Below, in pieces: positions 33,150 through 43,300 of a DNA stretch of 64,000 nt. The notes under the pieces were generated by a model. It worked only from the letters and a program-made list of their open reading frames with translations. It had not been told where the DNA came from and ran no database searches. Source of the stretch: Theocolax elegans. Its lineage: Eukaryota; Arthropoda; Insecta; Hymenoptera; Cerocephalidae. The DNA is taken from contig CM047426.1 of assembly GCA_026168455.1 (NCBI GenBank), positions 62,323,562 through 62,387,561 on the forward strand, read 5' to 3'. Position numbers and translations under genes: made by a program. Position 1 is the stretch's first letter. Each line of letters starts with the position of its first letter.

Positions 33150-34870
33150 ACAAATTAATTCAAATCTTTTAAGTGTCAATTCCTCAGTCAATATTTGGTA
33201 ACGTTTGAATAAATATAGGTAAAAGTTTATGATTGTATATTATAAACCAGCTTTGTTAAAGGATTGACCTTGATCTTTATTTATAATCATAGCAAAGCTA
33301 AGTTTTATTGGAAATTTCCTTCTTATTATATGAAAAGTAATTTCTTCTATTGATGGATATAAATCAATTCGTGGTAACAATTATTCACCTGCACGGAAAG
33401 AAATTTGGAAGGCTGACACTTAAAATAAATGTCAACTCGACTTATTTCCGACAATCGGCACTATTTATGCAAGTTCTTGAAAGAATTCGCGTCGATATCG
33501 GCACCTATGAGATTCCGATATTCTTGGAGTCTCCACGCTTCAAAGACGAAGTGTTGCTCCCTAGCAGCACCCCCCCAAACCTCCGAGTTTTATGGCGTCG
33601 TGTTGATTCCGCTTTGGAGCTCTCAGACTTCCAACTCTGCGGGATCTCGGATGCGCTTACGAACGATCGAGTTTAGTGTTTATACATTTACATGATTGAA
33701 ATAATTTATATAGTAATGAAAATAATAGCTGTTTATTTTGCGAGCTCGAAAATAATAAGAATTTTTACATTAAAGCGACTAATTTTAAGAAGCGCTAAGT
33801 CAAAATACGCTTCACGTACTCGACCCGCTAAGATACCACGGTCCACCAGGTCTGAGACCTCCAACAGGCGGAGCTCACTACGCAGCGAAATCTCGGATAC
33901 CCAGCCCTTCCAGTATGAGTGATCCTACTTCCATTCTCAGCGCGCTGTATATCCGACATTGTTGGAATCAAAACACTTCTATTTAGAAGCCAATAACTCC
34001 CATTTTTGAGGTGTTAAGACGCAGTATTTTTCGGATAGACATTGTTTCCAAACCTTCGACGCTCCAGCCATCCAAATTTCTTTCCGTGTCTAATTATTTC
34101 TACTTTTATAACATATTGTTTTACATCTTTGCTTATCATTCTTGTGTATTACAAAGACCACCGCTAATATTAAAATTTCTTAAACAACTTACTACTGCAC
34201 ACTTTTTGAATATTTATTTATGTGGATGTAATTATATTAATATAATGTAACATTAGATGTTAATAAATTGAAAAATTTTGTTGGGATTGATTCTTTTAAT
34301 GTATCATTAACATCACTTTCAATTCTATCATCGCTATAAAATATATAACTATGTTTATCAATTTTTTCGACTGTATCCTTATTAATTTTTTAATTTATCA
34401 CAGTTTTAAGGAGATAATATTACTTTATTTTTAAATGTTGGGTCATTAAGATTAATCTTTAGCCCGAAGATTTCTGTTATTAAATCATTATTACAAATGA
34501 ATTACATTTGTATTTCTTTAATATTGTTTTTAACTCAAATTTGTCAAATTTTTATTTTCTCCTATTTCGTGTAACCAATTTTTAAAACTATTGTCTGGTA
34601 TTTTTAAACTTAATTGTTCATTTAATGATGACATTGGAAAATATGATCATAATCTACTCTTTTTCACACAATTTTCAATAATTTTAGTTCTATTCCCATG
34701 TGGTACTATTGGTAATGTTTGCATAAAGTCACCAGAAGTTACAATAACTTTTCCCTCAAAAGGAACGTCGTTTTTTACATACACATCGTAAAAATTTATC
34801 AATTGCTTCTAAAACATTCTAGAAACCAATGAAATGTGGTAAAAAGGTATGGAAGAAATAAAAATTAAAC
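33150..34870 (-). pseudogene. Helitron Pif1-type helicase remnant, interrupted
   Basis: The minus strand reads, in family order, PFEGKVIVTSGDFMQTLPIV and PHGNRTKIIENCVKKS (34560-34790), KVILSP then NCDK (about 34400), SIPTKFFNLLTSN (about 34290), LRNFNISGGLCNT (about 34170), and after an insertion FPIKLSFAMIINKDQGQSFN (about 33260-33330). These are the GGDFRQ, ILTPKN, PTEFLN, LLRNLN..GLCNGTR and FPxxLAFAMTINKSQGQ blocks of the Pif1-type helicase in Helitron Rep/Hel proteins. The Rep nickase and Helitron termini were not found. Many stops are present. The element at 33392-34088 splits it. Confidence 0.8.
33392..34088. mobile_element. TIR element inserted in the Helitron helicase
   Basis: The inverted ends read cacggaaagaaatttggaag on the left and the complement of cacggaaagaaatttggatg on the right. 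Homologous helicase sequence lies on both sides. The flanks aattattc (33379-33386) and aattattt (34091-34098) could be an 8-bp target duplication with one change, which would suggest hAT; the exact ends are then a few bases further out. There is no transposase; the open frames inside are short. Confidence 0.65.
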
Positions 34871-35245
34871 GAAATATAATCCTAAAGAAATATTCAAATT
34901 ATAATGCTAAATTTTCGATAAAATTTCGTCAAACTTTTATTTTTTCCATAACTTTAGCCCCAATAAAGATATTTCAGCTTCTTTTGTTTCAAAATAGTAG
35001 TTTTATTTTATGTATAGGTATAATAATTATATCTATATCTGTATGTTCTTTATATATTATTATATGAAAATGTTTCCTAGCTTATGCTGAGCCATTTTCC
35101 GGACAAAATTTTTCTCCGCCGCGGTTTGTGATGTGTGGTTATTCAGCGTCTCTAATGGAAACGTGAGGTGGCTCAGTCTGCTCCCCGGGCCCGGGTTGAT
35201 TAATCAACTTGCTTGGCTACCTAAACGCTCAACGATTTCTTTACT

Positions 35246-36357
35246 ATGGCGATAGCGAGAGTCTGTTTTGTGTGTAAGATACGTATTACTAGGAAGGATT
35301 ACTCGGAGTTATGTTCCGAGTGTAATAATATTATGCGCTGAAATTGCGTAGCGAACATGCCAGGATTAAGTGTGTGTAAGTGCTGTCATGCATATAGGGC
35401 GAGTCTCGCGGCCGTGAGTGCTAATGAAGTCCAGAACCGCGTGAGGACAGTACCTCCCGGGTCGGATTTTTCGAATGTTGCGGTCAGCGGAGAGACCGCA
35501 GTGGGAGCTGTCATACCCCCACTACAATATGCGCCAAGCGCTTGTCTCACCTCCGTCGCCATCATCGGTACAGGTTGCCAAGCAATCTCGTGCGGCCACG
35601 CCTATCACTCCCATTATAAATCAGTCGGGCGGATCTCGGGATACTGCTGCGATGGCCGATGCTCCTCCATCGTGGTTTACTCGGTTCAAGCGATTCATTT
35701 CGTCATTTACTACGAGAGATGAGAGTAAAGTGAATAGTTTACTCGAAATTGAATGTGCCAAGTGCAGAATTACTCTTATTACGTAAACGAGTAGATACAA
35801 TCGAAATTTCCACGAATGAGCGAGTGATGGAGCTCGAAAACCGTATTACTCAACTTGAAGATGGTGCTAGAGCGTTGCAAGATAATACGTGCGGCCCAGC
35901 GTCACAAGCGGTTGATGACCCGTTAGGCATAGATAGGGATAAATGCGAGGTCTTGCTCTTGGGTATGCCGGTAAATTCTAAAGAGAAAGACATTACTTTG
36001 TTGGAAAAAATATTGAATATTATAAAATTGCCGCTCGTAATTTTGCAGATAGTAGAGATTCGTCCGTGGACTCCGAGTTCAAAAAATATAGCAACTTCGT
36101 TAAATGCCAGCAGCGATTCTGATAATATCTCAACCGTGTCTACATTTTCTAGGGGAGCAGTTTTTCGGATTACCTCGCCTTCAGTAAGGGATATAATAGT
36201 GGAGAAATCATTTTTATTCAAGAGAAAAACCGCATTAAGTATTTTCGGTGAGGGAACTGAATCATCCTTGTATATCAGACCGCTATGGCCAAAGACAGTA
36301 CATACCCTTTGGTCAATAACTGTGCGTAAGGCGAAGTGGGATATTTGCGACCGATAG
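35246..36357 (+). pseudogene. N1 copy B ORF1: zinc finger, coiled coil, RRM-like region
   Basis: Reading starts at an ATG at 35246 with MAIARVCFVCKIRI, ELCSEC and, after a stop, CKCCHAY, which together make several C-x2-C pairs of PHD-like type. Frame changes follow at about 35470 and 35750. Then comes a coiled coil (DTIEISTNERVMELENRI), a segment CEVLLLGMPVNSKEKDITLL, VEIRPWTP, and FGEGTESSLYIRPLWPK. Blocks match copy A ORF1 at 16902-17665 but include the N-terminus that copy A lacks. The 5' UTR extends upstream to about 35100. The endonuclease follows at 36580. Confidence 0.8.
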
Positions 36358-36579
36358 TTTTAAATTCAATTGTATACATAAGAAAGGAAAACAGGATTTT
36401 CGATGCAAATAAACTCGGAAGCTGATCTCCTCTTTCTACCTCCAAATCCCGAGTGTCTTCACATTTTAGTTCCTTAGAAGCATTGGGTTTTCCCCAGGCC
36501 CACGCTGTGATTACACTTACGGAAATATTTCTAAATGAATGAGATGCCTCAGACATAGTTAAGTGCCGGGTTATATACT

Positions 36580-37491
36580 GCACAGACTGAGATCGGTTGG
36601 GTAAAGAAGATGGAGGTGTAGCTGCTTATATTAGAAGTGAATATAAAGTAATTACGTTGGCACATTCAGACAAGCAATTCTCTAATTCACCGGAATATCT
36701 TTTATTACGCATTATTGGTAAAGTCGTCATTAATTCTGGGAGTTGTCTATAAAAGGCCAACGGTAGCTAATCCCTTAAAATAATTTGATGTACTATCGGA
36801 TGTACTTTCGTCTCATGGCTACGATTTTATTACGGGAAATTTTAATGTAGATATGAGATTAGCGGGTGGTGCGGTGGACATGATGAGGACAAATATATTT
36901 GCTCTAAACCTCACCCTTATAGGCTTGATCTCTTCCTTCTTCGTAAGCCTGTACCTCATTACAAATTTGTAAAGTATTCGGTTCCCTTCGCGGCAGGCCA
37001 TGACTCTATCACAATTTACATTCAAATTGAGAGGCAGCCAACTGCGGTAAGGAGGTATCGGACGGGGAACTTGGGGGGCATCAACCTCAGTGATTTGGCC
37101 TCTGCTTTCACTAACATTTTTAACACTGGCTAGTCTCATATAGTGAGATTCAAAACTCTAGTCAGAATGTGTCGTTTGACCATCAATTAAATATGTGTTG
37201 TCCTTCGTTATCTTTAAGTGTAAGTTTGAATCATATAACATGCGTGCAATCGTCTGAACAAATCTCTATTTTTCATAATGATAATTCATCTAATTCATGT
37301 AGCATGTGATCATTTAATTTATTTTCCATCTCAACTTATTCATGCAGCTTGTCATCATTTAATTTATTTTCCATCTCAACTTATTCATGTAGCATGTCAT
37401 CGTGTAATTTATTTTCCATCTTAACTAATTCATATAATTCTCATATTTTTCATCTAGCTAATGTATCTTCACTTTCATTTTCGCAATCATG
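36580..37491 (+). pseudogene. N1 copy B ORF2: endonuclease part, cut by the gypsy element
   Basis: The + strand encodes GGVAAYIRSEYKVITLAHSD, NSPEYLLLRIIGKVV and HGYDFITGNFNVDM, parallel to EGGGVAAHV and VVVTGDFNIDM of copy A. Several stops occur. About 37250-37480 contains a short tandem repeat (tcatgtagcatgtcat with atttaattta). The copy is interrupted at 37491 and resumes at 51947. Confidence 0.8.
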
Positions 37492-39484
37492 TGTGACGTA
37501 GCGTTTCCTTCAAATATGAATAAGATAGGAATCCCGTACACTACGTACAACAATTAATAATAATAATAATAATAATCTGGATAAATATGCGTATGTCTAT
37601 TTAAACAATTAGGGGGAATTAACTTTCGTCCTTCGTCTTATCAAGATGGCTGGCTCAGCACGTGCACGAATTTCTTACCTGTGCCGTGGATCCTTGTCTC
37701 GCCGACGGGAAAATGGCGGGACTAAATGAATTCTTTCTAATATATATATATTTAATTACAGTCACAAAAGGGAGGTAATTAAAATCACACAAAAGGAGAA
37801 TGAATTTAATTATCCACATAAAGGAGTAATCAATTATTTATTCACTTCACTTATAATATTTTTCTACAAATTTGCTTTTTACAGACGAAGTCGCGAACTA
37901 TTTATTAACATAGGAAAAACTATTATAGTGCGATTTTTATTATAATCTATAATAATTATTCATTAAAAATCCCGAATTTATAACATAAACGCGATACCGC
38001 AAATAATCCAATAAAAATAATAATATATTCACATACGAAATAACGTGGCCGGCGGGCAGTCCACTTACCGCACGCGAGTCGATATTTCCAAATCCTCCGA
38101 TAGTAAATATCTCCTGAACTCCTCTCAACTAGATTTTTCCTCCAAACAATACTCTCAATAAAAATAACCTCCTTCTTCTCTCAACGATAATTCTCCTCAA
38201 TCTCAATAAATCCAAATAATAATCAACACTCTCAAACAATCTCTGAACTTGGTAAAAATACACTTGCGTCTCTTTTAACGGATCAGCTAGTAATGATTTC
38301 CTCTCCTCCTTTTTCCGCTTTCTTCTTCCTTTTTTCTATTTCCTTCAAAGCCGACCCGCGGCGCTGTCAACTTCCTTCATTTTGAATATGGCACCCGTTT
38401 TCCATCATTGGCAGGTCAACAGGTGCTATCGATACTACTGCCACCTTCATTCCTCCAGTATTATTCCTTCAAACCTATCGGTGCGAATATTATTTCCAGT
38501 CCCAAGTGTTAGCTGGGCTAGCGCCTCCACTTGTGCAATTCGCACTCTTCTTTTCTCTCTCTTACACACTGGAGTCGAGTACGAGAGAGTCCCGCGCTTC
38601 GTTGCGCCTGCGCGCTCTCTCGGTAGTCCTCGTGGTGCAAGCGAGTGAGCTCCCCCCCCTCTCCGCCGCCGCCTATGTACACGCATACGGCAGTATTGCT
38701 TCGCGCGCGAGTCCGTTCTCTCTCTCCGTCTCTCTCACTTTCGTGTGTACGGATACTCGGCGGTTGTGCAGTGGTTCGAACCTGGTGCGGCTTCACGGCG
38801 ACGACGTCTACGAGGAAAGGAGTTCTCATCATCCTGAGGTGTTGTCTGCGCGGGTCGGCGTTTCCATCACTTCTCCTTCACCAGCAGCGAGTAACCTCTC
38901 TCTCTCTTCTCTTCAACTAGCTCGACGTTATGGTAAGTATTATTTGTTTATTCATCTCTCCTTATCTCCGACACATAAAACAAACCAATTCAATTCCATT
39001 ATTTCCCATCCTTTCCTTTTATTTATTCATATGACTCGGTGATGACAATGGCTGAGGCTTTGTTATACATTGTTTACCTTTTTCCTAACCTCTCTAGTAC
39101 CACATGTCAACCTTACCTCTAACCTATCCTATACACTACAATTATTATTTATAAACTCTACTTATTTAATTTAAACAATCATGTAATTCGTTATTACTCT
39201 AATTTAATATCTTTCCCTACAGGTAACGATGCCCAGGACCAGCAGGAGCCAGTGCCAAGGAGTCGCCAAACCACCAACGTAGGAGTTTTCCTGACCCAGG
39301 AGGAGGTATCATCGACATTTACACACAGGTAATGCACAGGCATTACCTGTGTTAGGTAAGATGTTCCTATTTTAGTATCTTTGGGTTATTACTATATACT
39401 AATATCATATATTTGTTTTTCAGGTCGAGACGACAACAAAGTTCAAGATTTTATTTATTCATGTGAGGTATTTACTACCTCACA
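37492..39484 (-). repeat. 3' LTR of the gypsy element
   Basis: Its length is 1,993 bp, identical to that of the other LTR. On the minus strand it starts TGTGAGGTAG and ends GCTACGTCACA. A GC-rich segment at 38345-38935 contrasts with AT-rich surroundings. The U3 end folds back on itself (39462-39484, 9-bp arms). A second perfect hairpin (12-bp arms, 4-nt loop) lies at 39324-39351. Differences from the 5' LTR were noticed near 38576, 39032, 39130 and 39133. Confidence 0.9.
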
Positions 39485-39487
39485 ATA

Positions 39488-39497
39488 CCCCCCTCCT
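39488..39497 (-). promoter_or_regulatory. Polypurine tract
   Basis: The minus strand reads AGGAGGGGGG, followed by TAT and then the start of the 3' LTR. This is the expected position of the plus-strand primer for reverse transcription. Confidence 0.75.
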
Positions 39498-39980
39498 AAG
39501 TCAGGACACGCTCCTACAAGGAAAGTGGACTGCACTTACAGAATAATTGGCCAAAGCGATAATCATCACCGATCACACATAACCCATTAATTCTCATTTA
39601 TTCCAACATCTGTCCTCATACTTCTGCCCAAAAATTTTAGCTTAGGATCATAAAAGAATTACCTACTGATAATAATATATGTATCAACAACAAAAAAAAA
39701 TAATAATATTAATAATTAATTAATAAAATAAAATAAAAAAATCGTTCGTTACCATCCAATACTTACTATCATTCCTAAATTTCCTTATCCTAATATCTCC
39801 TTCCATCTATTCCATCGTTCTATCTGTTCCATCATCATCTTCCTGAAAATTAAGGTTTTCCTTCATTTCACGTCCTTCCATCTATTCCATCATCTCTACC
39901 ATCATCATCTTCCTGAAAATTAAGGTTTTCCTTCATTTCTTATTTTTCCTTCATTTTATCATCCCTTCTTTTCCTTTATC
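39498..39980 (-). other. Region between ORF3 and the polypurine tract
   Basis: There is no coding signal. A unit of about 70 bp (tcatcttcctgaaaattaag and flank, + strand) is repeated at about 39835-39880 and 39903-39950, within a run of ttccatc/tattcc words. Confidence 0.6.
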
Positions 39981-42158
39981 TTATTTGGAGCGTCCCCGTA
40001 TGAGGGAAGCAATTATCTGTAATTGCTCCTCCTGGGACAGTTCCATCAGGGCTTCTACCAGCCCAGCCCTCGAGGATACCGCGGTGGAAGGGCCTGGTTG
40101 TTCCTGAGAGCTGGGTGGTTCGGTTGCCCCGGTCCTCGGGCGTCGGAGGCGGGCAGAGAGTGTAGGAGGGGGACCCGGGATGGTTACCGTCGGAACCCTA
40201 ACCTCCCTAGGTGGAGTTGGGGGTTTTGGTTCTTCCCCCAGTCCGGCGTATCTCGCGGGATTCACCTCCTTCAACCGCTGGACGTGGATCCGGCCACACC
40301 TGGGACACGAACGGGTTCGTACGCCTTTACGGCCGCAATTGCGGCAATACTCGTGTCCCAGGGGTCTTGGACACTGGATGGCGAGGTGGCCGGTCTTCCA
40401 GCAGGCAAAACATGCACCGAACGGGGGGTCCAACATCGGGTCTATCATCACCGGATCCAGATCTCCAAATAGTATGCCCTTCTTCGGTATCGGTTGAGGC
40501 ACTGACACCTGAGGGGGAACCTTGGGTCCGTCGTCCCAGCGTGACACTTTACGGGGGGTCTGCGGAGGTTCCTCCCCCCCTTCCAGTGTACGCGGTGGAG
40601 ACTTCCTTAATCCTTTTTCTTCTATCTTCTTCTGCAATTCTTCTCTCTCCTTTTTCAATCTCCTTATTTCTCTTTCTCTCCTTCTTTCTTCTTCCACATG
40701 TCTATCCCATTCCTCCTTTTCCTTATTCTTCCGTTCTTGTTCCTCTCTTTCTCTTTTCTTCCTCCTCAGCTCTTCCTCCTCTCTCTCTCTTTTCTTCCTT
40801 CTCAACTCTTCCTCCTCTCTCTCTCTTTTCTTCCTTCTCAATTCTTCCTCCTCTCTCTCTCTTTTCTTCCTTCTCAATTCTTCCTCCTCTCTCTCTTCCT
40901 CGCGTTTCTTTTTCTCCTTCATCTCCTTCCTCTCTGCCTCCATCCTTTCCTCGTCGCGCCGAACGCGGAATTCCTCCCAAATCCTCTGGGCTTCCGCTCG
41001 TCTCCTCGCGTCCTCCCTCTCGAATATCCTCCTCTGTTCCAGGTAGCGTACTTGAACAGGGGGTTCTTCAGGAGATGCTGGTCGAGGAGGGCTGGGAATA
41101 CCACTCACGTAGTCATCCATGGTGAGTTGTCGGCGGGGATTATATCTCCGCGCTCGGCGGCGTGCGGAAAGGCTCCTTGCCTGGTTCCGATAACTGTCGT
41201 CATAGACAGGGATCTCCCCCTGCTGGAGAGGTAATCCCCTGACTGTGGTGGTTTTCTCCACTTCCACTTTCCTTGGGAGTGGTGCCACCACAGCAGCCGG
41301 AGTCCCTCCCCGGACAGGGAGGTCCTCCTGGACGACTAACCGTCCGTTAGTGAGGGCAGCAATCCCCTCTGGAGATTCTAGAAGATCTCTATGGAGTTCC
41401 TCCACTGCCTCCATGCTCTCCCGTTCGTCCAGACTTATGGAAGCCACTCCCATGGTACTAACCTCATACGTAGCTGGGGTTGGTAGCTTCCTTTTGGGGA
41501 TTGCTCCCCTGGACCGGTCTATCCCGTCATCCATCAGTAGGGATGAGGGGGTGGGGAGAGGTTCCGGAGTTTCCTTGCCGGACATAATGTCTAGCATCTT
41601 GTTCCGGTACTCCCTCACCCTATCCGGGTGGTTTATTGGGGTTGGAGGTAGTACTGACGGGTCCCATGGGTCAAAGTCCATGGGCTGGTCCATCCGTGCC
41701 TCCTTCCCAACCTCCCCCTCAATCCAAGTGAGTCCCTCTTCCAATACCTTCCTGGCCATGGCCTGGTCAGGAAGGGTGGACTCTGGAGTTGGAAGGGCCG
41801 GGGTGGCCAACTCTGCCAACTCCTGTCCGATTGGAAGAGGAACTTCCTTCAATGTCTCGTCTTCGATGGTGTCCCTGCGTTCCTGCTGTCCTTCATTAAG
41901 AGGTTGGGGCACCGATAGAATTTCGGTGGCCCTCTCCCCCCCTCCAGACGAGGGCACGCCCGTAGTCGATGCGTCCTGCGCGGGAAGCGCGTCCAAACGG
42001 ACCCACCGATCCTGGCCACCGGAGGGGCGACTGGGTTGAGTTGGAGGAGCGTGCAGCCATTGAGCTAATAACTGGACGGCTTCCTCTTCCTCAGGACCCA
42101 GTGTCCCCCGGAGGTGTTCGACGGTGTGCACACGTGACTTCGGGTGTTGACGTTCCAT
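39981..42158 (-). CDS. ORF3: 725-aa gag-like coiled-coil, zinc-knuckle protein downstream of pol
   Basis: One uninterrupted frame of 725 codons lies between integrase and the PPT, where errantiviruses carry env. It has no signal peptide or membrane segment that I can see, so it is not an envelope. The N-terminal half is proline- and acid-rich and low in motifs. Residues of about 370-540 form a charged coiled coil, including four tandem copies of an EEELRRKKRER unit. Near residues 583-598 is a CCHC knuckle, CFACWKTGHLAIQC, followed by C-x2-C-x9-C-x2-C (CRNC...CPRC), a pairing known from insect retrotransposon gag proteins. The C-terminus is proline-rich and ends in a short helix (EALMELSQEEQLQII). 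It is visibly GC-richer than gag and pol. The start is the first ATG after a splice acceptor. Function is unknown; nucleic-acid binding is likely. Confidence 0.8.
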   Translation of the reverse strand: MERQHPKSRVHTVEHLRGTLGPEEEEAVQLLAQWLHAPPTQPSRPSGGQDRWVRLDALPAQDASTTGVPSSGGGERATEILSVPQPLNEGQQERRDTIEDETLKEVPLPIGQELAELATPALPTPESTLPDQAMARKVLEEGLTWIEGEVGKEARMDQPMDFDPWDPSVLPPTPINHPDRVREYRNKMLDIMSGKETPEPLPTPSSLLMDDGIDRSRGAIPKRKLPTPATYEVSTMGVASISLDERESMEAVEELHRDLLESPEGIAALTNGRLVVQEDLPVRGGTPAAVVAPLPRKVEVEKTTTVRGLPLQQGEIPVYDDSYRNQARSLSARRRARRYNPRRQLTMDDYVSGIPSPPRPASPEEPPVQVRYLEQRRIFEREDARRRAEAQRIWEEFRVRRDEERMEAERKEMKEKKKREEEREEEELRRKKREREEEELRRKKREREEEELRRKKREREEEELRRKKREREEQERKNKEKEEWDRHVEEERRREREIRRLKKEREELQKKIEEKGLRKSPPRTLEGGEEPPQTPRKVSRWDDGPKVPPQVSVPQPIPKKGILFGDLDPVMIDPMLDPPFGACFACWKTGHLAIQCPRPLGHEYCRNCGRKGVRTRSCPRCGRIHVQRLKEVNPARYAGLGEEPKPPTPPREVRVPTVTIPGPPPTLSARLRRPRTGATEPPSSQEQPGPSTAVSSRAGLVEALMELSQEEQLQIIASLIRGRSK
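40739..40880 (-). repeat. 33-bp tandem repeat in ORF3
   Basis: About four near-identical 33-bp units encode EEELRRKKRER within the coiled coil. The units differ at single bases (ctcagctc, ctcaactc, ctcaattc), so they expanded in-frame and have begun to diverge. Confidence 0.85.
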
Positions 42159-42166
42159 CTTAGGTT

Positions 42167-42182
42167 CTGCAACAATAAAACA
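42167..42182 (-). promoter_or_regulatory. Candidate 3' splice site before ORF3
   Basis: The minus strand reads tttgttttattgttgcag and then AACCTAAGATGG, a pyrimidine-rich tract with CAG eight bases before the ORF3 ATG. Errantiviral env genes are expressed from spliced subgenomic RNA with an acceptor in this position. Candidate donors lie in the 5' LTR. Confidence 0.6.
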
Positions 42183-42339
42183 AATACCTTCATAGTTCCA
42201 TCACATACTTACAACATCCTCAATAAATTTCCATCCATTCTTGTTGTCTCAACACTCTTATACACGGGAAGGGGCATATGGGATCAAATCTTTGACGTGC
42301 ACCTTCGTGTCTTTTTTATTTTCGCGTCTCAATAAGTAA

Positions 42340-43300
42340 ACCGTTGGGGATAGGATCTTTACTATTTCATATGGACCTTAAAATTTTTCATGTAGCTTTG
42401 CTGTAAATTTATCTGCTGCTTTTGATAGTACATGCGTAGTTTTTGATACTAAATCTCCAACTTTAAATTCTACATGTTTTTTATTTTTATTATATTCCTT
42501 CATCTGTTTTCTCTTGCTTCATCTAAATGTTTTGAAACAATGTCCCTCAATGCATCTAACCTCTTAGCGCGATCTAACCAGACTGTTGGGTCCAATTTCA
42601 TTATGGGTTTCTTTCCTTCTACCTCTCTTCTTAGACTTTTCACCGGGTGTGGATTTCGTCCAAAATTTAGAAAGGCAGGGGAAACTTTTGTAGAGGATTG
42701 GACTGCGGTGTTGATTGCGTGGCGAAGTTCGTGGATATGTTCGTCCCAGCAACGATGATCGTTCTTTACGAACATGGCAATCATGGTTTTTAGGGTCCTG
42801 TTGCATCTTTCCACTGGGTTTGCTTGCGGGTGGTATGGTGGGGTTGTGACATGTTTGACTCCGTATTCGTCCAGCATTGCCTTCAATACTTTGTTATCAA
42901 ACTCTTTGCCATTGTCTGATAAAAAGTATTCCGGCGTTTCCCACCTAAAAAGGATTAGATCTTCTAATGCTTTTGCTACCGATTTTCCATCAGCTTTCCT
43001 AATTGGTTTAACCTCGATCCATTTTGTAAACAAATCTTGAAAAACGATCAAATATTTGTTTTGGCTTTTACTGGGTGGAAATTCCATTAGGTCTGCTGCA
43101 ACAATGCACCACGGCTTATCAATTATTCTCATTCCCATCATTCCTTGTTGTCCACTTTGAGGTGTTTTGTAATGGTGGCATACTTGACATCTTTGTATGT
43201 ATTTATTAATGTCGTGCCACATACCTTGCCAATAATACTCTCGTGCTACACGATCATATGTCTTTTCTATACCTCCGTGTCCAACTGATGGTATGTCATG
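42340..43300 (-). pseudogene. pol: integrase
   Basis: The zinc-binding region reads GHGGIEKTYDR then RCQVCHHYK (the HHCC set, starting in a frame shifted from RNase H). The core has AADLMEF, LSDNGKEF and PVERCNR, giving the D, D and E catalytic residues. The main open frame is 42500-43222. The C-terminal SH3-like part continues in a different frame (VEFKVGDLVSK, then a stop just before GPYEIVKIL) to about 42340. This copy therefore has a frameshift near 43270, another near 42510, and a nonsense codon near 42395. The product would insert the cDNA into host DNA. Confidence 0.85.

Noticed and set aside
38776..38800. B-box-like GGTTCGAACC in the LTR as a tRNA gene
   Set aside because: There is no A box at the right distance and no cloverleaf can be drawn. 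The palindrome is part of the GC-rich LTR block.
38382..39042. Open frames of 88-178 codons in the GC-rich LTR block
   Set aside because: They have no domain, they overlap on both strands, and they are duplicated only because the LTR is. GC-rich DNA has few stops.
40211..41234. Long + strand open frames rich in Leu/Ser/Phe opposite ORF3
   Set aside because: They are the complement of the charged coiled-coil coding region. Low-complexity hydrophobic translation of CTT/TCC repeats is expected there.
39981..42158. ORF3 as a retroviral envelope
   Set aside because: There is no signal peptide, transmembrane segment or furin-like site, and zinc knuckles plus a charged coiled coil indicate a nucleic-acid-binding, gag-like protein.
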